Assembly: GCA_029262855.1 (NCBI GenBank)
Contig: JAJCYP010000123.1
Span: 36,115-100,114, forward strand
DNA from: Bacteroidota bacterium
GTDB lineage: Bacteria > Bacteroidota > Rhodothermia > Rhodothermales > UBA10348
DNA length: 64,000 bases
Reading direction: 5' to 3'
Numbering within the stretch: the first letter of the stretch is position 1; every line of letters begins with the position of its first letter. The translations under genes were made by a program, and so were the position numbers. Under the pieces are notes generated by a model. That model saw only the letters and a program-made list of their open reading frames with translations, was not told the origin of the DNA and did not search any database. Positions 57,981-64,000 of this stretch are shown here, one piece after another.

Positions 57981-58153
57981 GGAGGCGGAGGTTGTCGGGA
58001 TCTTCCTCTGGTGTATCGGCACACCCCGGAGCCTACTTAACGCCTTCGCCTTCCGGTTTTCCCTGCCTCCCTGAACGGCGGAAGGGGGACACCGATCACA
58101 ATGATGTGACCCGTGACCCCCAACCACTCATCGGAAGACGCATCAAGCCCTAC

Positions 58154-58170
58154 GCGAGGAATTGCCTCGC
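58154..58170 (+). other. Small hairpin in the leader of the PLP enzyme gene
   Basis: GCGAGG and CCTCGC form a perfect 6-base stem around AATTG. It lies 7 bases upstream of the longer inverted repeat at 58177. Confidence 0.4.
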
Positions 58171-58176
58171 GGTTAC

Positions 58177-58207
58177 ATTAGTGACGCAAATAAGTCTGGT
58201 CACTAAT
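58177..58207 (+). promoter_or_regulatory. 9-base inverted repeat just before the PLP enzyme start codon
   Basis: ATTAGTGAC (58177-58185) and GTCACTAAT (58199-58207) are perfect inverted repeats spaced by 13 bases. The right arm ends two bases before the ATG at 58210. It could be a dimeric operator, or a hairpin occluding the ribosome site. Confidence 0.5.
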
Positions 58208-58209
58208 CG

Positions 58210-59337
58210 ATGCCCCTTGTGAATCCAACCGGCAATCTTGAGACCCTTCTGGCAACCGCAGGCTGCGTGCCGGAGACTCCGACCGGCGCGGTGACGCCGC
58301 CGGTCCACTTCTCCAGCACCTTTGAGCGTGCCGCTGACGGTTCCTATCCGAGCGGCTACAACTACGCGCGCGATGCCAACCCCACGCGGGCCTTGTTTGA
58401 AGCCACGATGTCGCGTGCCGAGGGAGCGGAAGACTGTGCAGCCTTTGCCTCAGGCATGGCAGCCTGCAATGCGCTCATCACGGCCGTTTGCGCCGGAGGA
58501 CATGTCGTGCTGCCCCACGATGTCTACCACGGACTCCGTGAAGTGGTCGACTCAACGTGGAAGGCGTGGGGTCTTCAGGCCAGTTCAGTCGACTACTCCG
58601 GCGATTGGCAGAGTGCCCTGAGACCTGACACCCGGCTCATTTGGATGGAGACACCCTCCAATCCCCTGGTCCAGATCACCGACATCGCCGCGGTTTCACA
58701 GGCGGCCATCGACCTCGCCATTCCCACCGTCGTCGACTCGACCTGGAACACACCCCTGATCACACGTCCTCACGAACTGGGAGCGACCTATGTCATCCAC
58801 TCGGCCACAAAGTATCTCGGCGGTCACTCTGACCTCCTCGGAGGTGTGGTCCTTGGCGGGACGATGGCCATGAAGCCCGTAAGGCACGTGCAGAAGCATG
58901 GTGGAGGGGTGATGGATCCCTTCTCAGCCTGGCTTGTGCTCCGGGGAATGCGGTCGCTGGGCGCCCGACTCGCCGTTCAGTGCAGAAACGCCGAGCAAAT
59001 CGCCCAATTCCTCGATCTGCATGCCGGAGTCCAGGTGGTCCACTATCCCGGACTTCCGAGTCACCCCGGGCATGCGATCGCGCGTAAACAGATGCGCCTG
59101 TTCGGCGGCATGCTCTCCTTCGAAGTCGATGGGGGCCGGCCGGCTGCGATGGCGCTGGCGGGACGGCTGAACGTATTTCGCCGAGCTACCTCGCTCGGAG
59201 GCACCGAGAGCCTCGTGGAGCACCGTGCATCCATTGAGCCCGAGCCGCCTACGTCCCCGGAAGGACTCCTACGATTGTCCGTGGGCCTCGAACACATTGA
59301 CGATCTTCTCGGCGATCTGGCGCAGGCCCTGTCGTAG
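58210..59337 (+). CDS. PLP-dependent Cys/Met metabolism enzyme (cystathionine gamma-synthase/lyase family)
   Basis: A 375-residue fold-type I PLP enzyme of the trans-sulfuration family. Residue K201 in HSATKYLGGHSD binds PLP. Other landmarks are NYARDANPTRALFE, FASGMAACNALI, WMETPSNPLVQ, VDSTWNTPL and the C-terminal LRLSVGLEHIDDLL. Substrate (cystathionine synthesis, gamma-cleavage or methionine cleavage) cannot be assigned from motifs alone. It would fit the methionine-cycle genes in the window. An inverted repeat lies directly before its start. Confidence 0.88.
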   Translation: MPLVNPTGNLETLLATAGCVPETPTGAVTPPVHFSSTFERAADGSYPSGYNYARDANPTRALFEATMSRAEGAEDCAAFASGMAACNALITAVCAGGHVVLPHDVYHGLREVVDSTWKAWGLQASSVDYSGDWQSALRPDTRLIWMETPSNPLVQITDIAAVSQAAIDLAIPTVVDSTWNTPLITRPHELGATYVIHSATKYLGGHSDLLGGVVLGGTMAMKPVRHVQKHGGGVMDPFSAWLVLRGMRSLGARLAVQCRNAEQIAQFLDLHAGVQVVHYPGLPSHPGHAIARKQMRLFGGMLSFEVDGGRPAAMALAGRLNVFRRATSLGGTESLVEHRASIEPEPPTSPEGLLRLSVGLEHIDDLLGDLAQALS

Positions 59338-59367
59338 CTTCCCGCCCAACCTGCTCAGCGCTCACTG

Positions 59368-60222
59368 ATGAATCTGCCGTTCTTTTTGGCTCGTCGCTTC
59401 GTTGCCGGCGAGACGCTGGAGAAGACCCTGCCCGTCGCCCATCAACTGCGCGCGCAGGGTCTGTTCACCACCCTCGATCTCCTGGGTGAGTACATCTCAG
59501 AGCGGGAGCTGGCCGAGCAGGCTCGCGACGCGTACCTCGGATTGCTGACGGCTCTGGGAAAGCAGACCGGAATCGACCGCAACATCTCCATCAAGCTGTC
59601 CATGCTCGGGCAGAAGATTGATGAGTCGTTCTGCCTGGACAACCTGCATCAGGTCCTCTCCCTTGCCAAAGACACCGGCACGTTCGTGCGATTGGACATG
59701 GAGGGCAGCGATGTCACGTCCTCGACCGTGGGAATCCTGGAGCGCGTTCATCCGGAGTATCCCGAGAACGTCGGCATTGTACTTCAGGCCTACCTCAAGC
59801 GTACCCGCGAGGACATCGATCGGATGTGTGAACTCGGGGCCCGTGTCCGGCTCTGCAAGGGGGCGTACAAGGAACCCGCCGCGGTTGCTTGGCAGGACAT
59901 GACTCAGATTCGGGAGCGCTACCTGGAGTACATGGACGTGCTCATGCAGCGCGGTAAGTACCCGGGCATCGCCACACACGATGATATCCTGATCAACGCG
60001 GCCAAGGAGTACGTGTCGGAAAATGCAGTCGCGAGCGACCGATTTGAATTCCAGATGCTCTACGGCATCCGAACCGAAACGCAGAAGGATATGGTTGGAG
60101 CCGGATTCAACATGCGGGTCTACATCCCCTATGGCAGCATGTGGTACCCGTACTTCTCACGGCGATTGCGGGAGAGGAAGGAAAACGTCTGGTTCATCCT
60201 GAAGCACATGTTCGTGCGCTGA
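59368..60222 (+). CDS. putA: Proline dehydrogenase (monofunctional)
   Basis: A 284-residue FAD enzyme oxidising proline to pyrroline-5-carboxylate. Signatures of the PRODH barrel are ISIKLSMLGQKID, FVRLDMEGSD, VGIVLQAYLKRT, VRLCKGAYKEP and YIPYGSMWYPYFSRRLRER near the end. It lacks the aldehyde dehydrogenase and DNA-binding domains of large PutA proteins, so the symbol is tentative. It follows the PLP enzyme by 30 bases, probably as an operon. Confidence 0.92.
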   Translation: MNLPFFLARRFVAGETLEKTLPVAHQLRAQGLFTTLDLLGEYISERELAEQARDAYLGLLTALGKQTGIDRNISIKLSMLGQKIDESFCLDNLHQVLSLAKDTGTFVRLDMEGSDVTSSTVGILERVHPEYPENVGIVLQAYLKRTREDIDRMCELGARVRLCKGAYKEPAAVAWQDMTQIRERYLEYMDVLMQRGKYPGIATHDDILINAAKEYVSENAVASDRFEFQMLYGIRTETQKDMVGAGFNMRVYIPYGSMWYPYFSRRLRERKENVWFILKHMFVR

Positions 60223-60228
60223 CACCTC

Positions 60229-60260
60229 CGCGGGACCGGGTCCACACACGGCCCCCCGCG
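60229..60260. terminator. Possible terminator hairpin between convergent genes
   Basis: CGCGGG and CCCGCG form a 6-base stem that can extend inward with CCG/CGG after a small bulge, in the 49-base gap between proline dehydrogenase and trxB stops. No long U run is present, so the call is weak. Confidence 0.4.
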
Positions 60261-60271
60261 TTACTCCTGCC

Positions 60272-61216
60272 TCAGTCCTCGCGTTCAGCCAGCCAGCGCT
60301 CCGCGTCGATGGCCGCCATGCACCCCGTTCCGGCCGCGGTCACGGCCTGGCGGTAGACATGGTCCTGGGCGTCGCCAGAGGCAAATACGCCCTCGACGTT
60401 CGTATAGGAACTGTCCGGAAGCGTCTGGATGTAGCCGACATCGTTCATGTCCAGCTGGCCTGCGAAAACCTCCGTATTCGGCTTGTGGCCAATCGCCACA
60501 AAGAAGCCCTGTACGGGAAGCACGCCCGTTTCACCGGTCTTGGTATCCTGGGTCGCAAGTCCGGTGACTTCCTTCTCCCCGAGGACATCGGTCACCGTGG
60601 TGTTCCAGTGGAACTGGATCTTCTCGTTGGCGAAGGCGCGCTCCTGCATGATGCTGGAGGCGCGCAGTTCCTCGCGGCGGTGCAGCAGGTGAACCTTGGT
60701 GGCAAACCGGGTCAGGAAGAGCGCCTCTTCCATGGCCGTGTCTCCCCCTCCTACGATGGCCACCTCCTGTCCGCGGAAGAAGGCCCCGTCACAGGTTGCG
60801 CAGGCCGAGACGCCGTAGCCCAGAAGCCTGCGCTCGTTCTCCAGACCCAGGTACTTGGCCGACGCTCCGGTTGAGATGATCACAGCATCGGCTGTGAGTG
60901 GAACGTCCTCATCCTGCACCAATCGAAAAGGGCGCTGGCTGAAATCAACGGAGGTGATTACGCCCCAGCGAAGATCTGCCCCGAATCGACGGGCCTGCTC
61001 CTCGAACTTCTGCATCATCTCCGGACCCAGGATCCCCTCCGGGAAGCCCGGATAGTTCTCCACGTCCGTCGTGGTGATGAGCTGTCCTCCGGGCTCTGCG
61101 CCCTGGATGACGACGGGCTTCAGGTTCGCGCGGGCGGCGTAGAGCGCCGCGGTGAGACCCGCAGGCCCCGAGCCGACGATGACTACCCGATGGTGCTCAG
61201 CGTTGCCGAAATCCAT
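60272..61216 (-). CDS. trxB: Thioredoxin reductase
   Basis: A 314-residue FAD/NADPH enzyme. The FAD site is VVIVGSGPAGLTAALYAARAN, the redox pair is CATCDGAFF near residue 138, the NADPH site is VAIVGGGDTAMEEALFLTRFA, and the C-terminal FAD motif is GVFASGDAQDHVYRQAVTAAG. It directly abuts trxA upstream, forming a trxA-trxB pair that regenerates reduced thioredoxin, which MsrA and MsrB need. Confidence 0.96.
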   Translation of the reverse strand: MDFGNAEHHRVVIVGSGPAGLTAALYAARANLKPVVIQGAEPGGQLITTTDVENYPGFPEGILGPEMMQKFEEQARRFGADLRWGVITSVDFSQRPFRLVQDEDVPLTADAVIISTGASAKYLGLENERRLLGYGVSACATCDGAFFRGQEVAIVGGGDTAMEEALFLTRFATKVHLLHRREELRASSIMQERAFANEKIQFHWNTTVTDVLGEKEVTGLATQDTKTGETGVLPVQGFFVAIGHKPNTEVFAGQLDMNDVGYIQTLPDSSYTNVEGVFASGDAQDHVYRQAVTAAGTGCMAAIDAERWLAERED

Positions 61217-61567
61217 TTAGTCCTGAACTGACTGGGTGGCCAGGGACTCCAGGCGGTCGGCAAGCACCCGCTTGGGGGCCGATCCGATGAGCTGATCCAC
61301 CACTCGGCCGTCCTTGAAGAAAAGCAGCGTGGGAATCGAGCGAACATTGTAGTTCATCGCGGTCTGCGGATTCGTATCCACATCCACCTTTCCAATCTTC
61401 GCACGGCCCTCGAAATCGCCGGCCAGTTCCGCGATGACAGGGGCAATTACACGGCAGGGACCGCACCAGGCCGCCCAGAAATCGACCAGCACGGGCTGGT
61501 CTGAATTGAGAACTTCCTCAGCGAAATTCTGATCGGTCAGGGTGAGATACTTTGCGTCTTCGGCCAT
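61217..61567 (-). CDS. trxA: Thioredoxin
   Basis: A 116-residue redox protein with the active site WCGPCR near residues 34-39, preceded by VLVDFWAAWCGPC and followed by DVDTNPQTAMNYNVRSIPTLLFFKDG, including the cis-Pro. It lies upstream of trxB with no gap and downstream of purL after 123 bases. Confidence 0.97.
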   Translation of the reverse strand: MAEDAKYLTLTDQNFAEEVLNSDQPVLVDFWAAWCGPCRVIAPVIAELAGDFEGRAKIGKVDVDTNPQTAMNYNVRSIPTLLFFKDGRVVDQLIGSAPKRVLADRLESLATQSVQD

Positions 61568-61643
61568 GAGTCTATCTTTTTTAGAAGCGGGAATGCTACC
61601 CGCGAAGGCTACCTAAAGTGCCCGGCATTTGTCCACCGGTTCA

Positions 61644-61677
61644 CTGGGTAACCACAATTAGTTATTTGTTACTCCAG
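61644..61677 (-). other. Stem-loop after purL
   Basis: A 9-base stem with one bulged base (CTGGGTAAC / GTTACTCCAG) around a 15-base AT-rich loop lies 14 bases downstream of the purL stop, on the way to trxA. Without a U run it may be a processing or attenuation site rather than a full terminator. Confidence 0.35.
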
Positions 61678-61690
61678 GTCACGAGCCCCC

Positions 61691-63967
61691 TCAGGACATG
61701 TATGCCGGGATCGCTCCCTCGAAGATCTCGACCAGATCGGCCGGTGTCTCCGAGACGATGACCCGGTCTCGCAGACTGACCTGGAACGGACCTTCGGCGA
61801 CGTTGCCAATGGGCGTGGCTTGCACGCCCGAGTCGGTCGCCAACCGGACCAGTTCCGCCAAGTCATCCGGAGTCACCGAGACGACGATTCGCGACTGGGC
61901 CTCTCCAAAGAGTTGTGCGTCGAGTCTTCCTGACGCATCCAGTTGGATATCCGCTCCGAGCTGGGCATGCAGGCTGCTTTCAGCCAGGGCAATCAGCAAC
62001 CCTCCGTCCGAAACGTCGTGAGCCGAATGCACCAGGCCGGCTCGAATCGCCGCCAAGCAGACCTTCTGGACGGCGAGCTCCTCGTCCAGATCCATGTAGG
62101 GAGCGTCGCCCGATGTCAGTCCGTGGACCACGGACAGGTATTCCGATCCACCAATGTCATCGCGCCACGTCCAGGCACCCGGGGAGAGCAAGACAATCAC
62201 ATCTCCGGCAGCCTTGAAGTCGGACGTCGTCGCGTCGCGCTCCACATCCTCAACCAGGCCGAGCATCCCGATGGTAGGCGTCGGAAAGACCGCGCCCTCC
62301 GGGTTCTCGTTGTAGAACGAAACATTGCCGCCGGTGACGGGCGTGTTCAAGGCGCGGCAGGCGTCACCCATTCCTCCGACGGCCTCCTTGAAGACCCAGT
62401 AGACTTCGGGCTTGTAGGGATTGCCAAAGTTCAGGCAATTGGTCACCGCTACAGGTTCTCCGCCTGAGCACACCACGTTGCGCGCCGCCTCGGCCACCGC
62501 AATTCGGCCACCCTGCCGTGGATTCAAGTAGACGAATCGGGCGTTGCAGTCGGTCTTTGCGGCCAGGCCGCGCTTGGTGCCCTTGATACGGATCACCGCG
62601 GCATCTGAGGGACCAGGACCGACCACCGTGTTGGTCCGAACCTGCGTGTCGTACTGTTCGAATACCCAACGCTTCGAGGCGATGTTCGGCGAACCCAGAA
62701 GTCGCTTCAAAACGGATCCGGCCTCGGATGGCTTCACATCTGGGACCTGATCCGCCCGAAAGGCCTGGGTCTTGTCCAGATACGTGGGCCTCGTGGTCTC
62801 ACGGTAGTAGACCGGGGCCCCACCGCCGAGCACGAGGTGCTCCGCGGGGACTTCCGCCACGCGTTCTCCATGCCAGATGATCTCGACGTTTCCGGTGTCC
62901 GTGACTTCGCCAATCTGAACCGCGTGCAGATCCCACTTGTCAAAAATGGCCTCGACGGCGGGCTCGTGGCCCGGCTTGACCACTAAGAGCATCCGCTCCT
63001 GGGACTCGGACAGTAGCACCTCATATGGAGTCATACCCTCCTCCCGCATCGGCACCCGATCCGCGTGGATGATCATCCCGCACTCACCTTTCGCACTCAT
63101 CTCGCACGAGGAGCACGTGATGCCGGCCGCGCCCATGTCCTGAATCCCGACCAGATGCTCCCCGCGAATCACTTCGAGCGTCGCCTCAAGCAGGAGCTTC
63201 TCGGTGAAGGGATCTCCCACCTGGACCGAGGGACGCTTGGACTCGCTCTCTTCGGAGATTTCCTCGGAAGCGAATGTGGCGCCATGAATTCCGTCCCGGC
63301 CGGTAGCCGAGCCGACTATGTAGACTGCATTGCCCGGTCCCTCGGCTATGGCCGATGCCGTGTGGCGCACGTCCACGATCCCAATGGACATCGCGTTGAC
63401 GAGGGGATTACCCTCGTAGGAGGGATCAAAATAGACTTCGCCCGCTACCGTCGGTACGCCGAAGGAATTGCCATAGTCGCCGATTCCTCGCACCACCCCG
63501 TCGAAGAGATACCGCACTCTGGGATTCTCCAGGCTCCCGAATCGTAGCGAGTTCAAGGAGGCGATGGGCCGGGCACCCATCGTAAAGATGTCGCGTTGGA
63601 TACCGCCGACACCGGTGGCCGCACCCTGGTACGGCTCAACGGCCGAAGGGTGATTGTGGGATTCAATCTTGAAGGCGCAGGCCATCCCGTGCCCAATGTC
63701 CACAAGACCCGCGTTCTCCTCTCCGGCGCCCACCAGCAGTCGCACCCCATCGCGGGGTAGCGTCTTGAGGATGGCGATCGAGTTCTTGTAGGAGCAGTGC
63801 TCGCTCCACATCACCGAATAGATACCCAACTCGACGAACGTGGGCGTCCGCCCAAGCCGCTCCAGCACCCAGCCATACTCCTCTTCCGTGAGGCCGTGAT
63901 CTGCGGCCATCGATGGGGTCACCGAGGGCATTCCGAAGGGAGCCGATGGGGTTTGGATGGCGGACAT
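61691..63967 (-). CDS. purL: Phosphoribosylformylglycinamidine synthase subunit PurL
   Basis: The synthetase subunit of FGAM synthase in purine synthesis, 758 residues, so it is the small form that needs PurS and PurQ partners (not in the window). Family motifs are [38 protein letters not shown]-like [52 protein letters not shown] and [15 protein letters not shown]. It begins 33 bases from the window edge, and nothing else can be read there. Confidence 0.96.
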   Translation of the reverse strand: MSAIQTPSAPFGMPSVTPSMAADHGLTEEEYGWVLERLGRTPTFVELGIYSVMWSEHCSYKNSIAILKTLPRDGVRLLVGAGEENAGLVDIGHGMACAFKIESHNHPSAVEPYQGAATGVGGIQRDIFTMGARPIASLNSLRFGSLENPRVRYLFDGVVRGIGDYGNSFGVPTVAGEVYFDPSYEGNPLVNAMSIGIVDVRHTASAIAEGPGNAVYIVGSATGRDGIHGATFASEEISEESESKRPSVQVGDPFTEKLLLEATLEVIRGEHLVGIQDMGAAGITCSSCEMSAKGECGMIIHADRVPMREEGMTPYEVLLSESQERMLLVVKPGHEPAVEAIFDKWDLHAVQIGEVTDTGNVEIIWHGERVAEVPAEHLVLGGGAPVYYRETTRPTYLDKTQAFRADQVPDVKPSEAGSVLKRLLGSPNIASKRWVFEQYDTQVRTNTVVGPGPSDAAVIRIKGTKRGLAAKTDCNARFVYLNPRQGGRIAVAEAARNVVCSGGEPVAVTNCLNFGNPYKPEVYWVFKEAVGGMGDACRALNTPVTGGNVSFYNENPEGAVFPTPTIGMLGLVEDVERDATTSDFKAAGDVIVLLSPGAWTWRDDIGGSEYLSVVHGLTSGDAPYMDLDEELAVQKVCLAAIRAGLVHSAHDVSDGGLLIALAESSLHAQLGADIQLDASGRLDAQLFGEAQSRIVVSVTPDDLAELVRLATDSGVQATPIGNVAEGPFQVSLRDRVIVSETPADLVEIFEGAIPAYMS

Positions 63968-64000
63968 TGAGCCGATGATCTTTGTTCAACGGGAAGGTAA

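Noticed and set aside
57981..58127. Upstream extension of the hybrid sensor
   Set aside because: It adds 49 residues of Arg/Cys/His-rich sequence ahead of a good signal/anchor start at 57980.

Overview
The window is about 64 kb of GC-rich, densely coding chromosomal DNA with no gene-free stretch longer than about 300 bases. I see no tRNA or rRNA gene, no insertion sequence and no CRISPR array. The gene content points to the Bacteroidota/Rhodothermota branch, most likely Rhodothermales. It carries a SprA-type type IX secretion (T9SS) outer-membrane translocon, several secreted proteins ending in T9SS sorting domains, and an alternative complex III (actABCDEF) directly followed by a caa3-type cytochrome oxidase whose subunit I has the A2-type YSHP signature. 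The same arrangement is known from Rhodothermus marinus. This assignment is inference from gene content, not a phylogeny.

Layout. 1-10 kb: the 3' part of sprA, overlapped by lipB, then small genes (two unknown proteins, a DUF423 membrane protein, ybeY, a short hpf). 10-11.5 kb: metF facing an MTAN-like phosphorylase-family protein. 11.5-24.5 kb: the respiratory block on the minus strand, transcribed actA-B-C-D-E-F, an unknown 113-aa membrane protein, SCO1, coxB, coxA, coxC, coxD. 24.5-26 kb: a MATE transporter. 26-32 kb: a GT2 glycosyltransferase fused to phosphoglycosyltransferase-like sequence, accA, an acyl-CoA thioesterase, nadC, and a WcaJ-type polyprenyl glycosylphosphotransferase. 32-36 kb: an ABC-F ATPase, a secreted FG-GAP propeller, msrA and msrB. 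36-43 kb: three paralogous secreted HEYxH metalloproteases with C-terminal sorting domains and a small lipoprotein. 43-51 kb: a nuclease-like protein, a 7Fe ferredoxin, an unknown 99-aa protein, then ahcY, a 1351-aa fungalysin-like T9SS protease and metK. 51-53 kb: acpP, fabF and a DciA-like DUF721 gene. 53-64 kb: a 1545-aa hybrid sensor with two kinase cores, a cystathionine gamma-synthase/lyase family enzyme, proline dehydrogenase, trxB, trxA and purL.

How the genes fit together. The ACIII-caa3 genes give a complete quinol-to-oxygen branch with its copper chaperone. metK, ahcY, metF and perhaps the MTAN-like gene belong to the methionine/SAM cycle. acpP, fabF and accA serve fatty-acid synthesis. 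SprA and at least four putative T9SS cargo proteins show an active protein-secretion lifestyle. I found no self-evident new defence or mobile system. The most unusual items are the GT2/phosphoglycosyltransferase-like fusion, the double-kinase hybrid sensor, the tandem T9SS protease family, the protease placed between metK and ahcY, the ABC-F gene that appears to lack a standard start codon, and the MTAN-like protein lacking two expected active-site residues.
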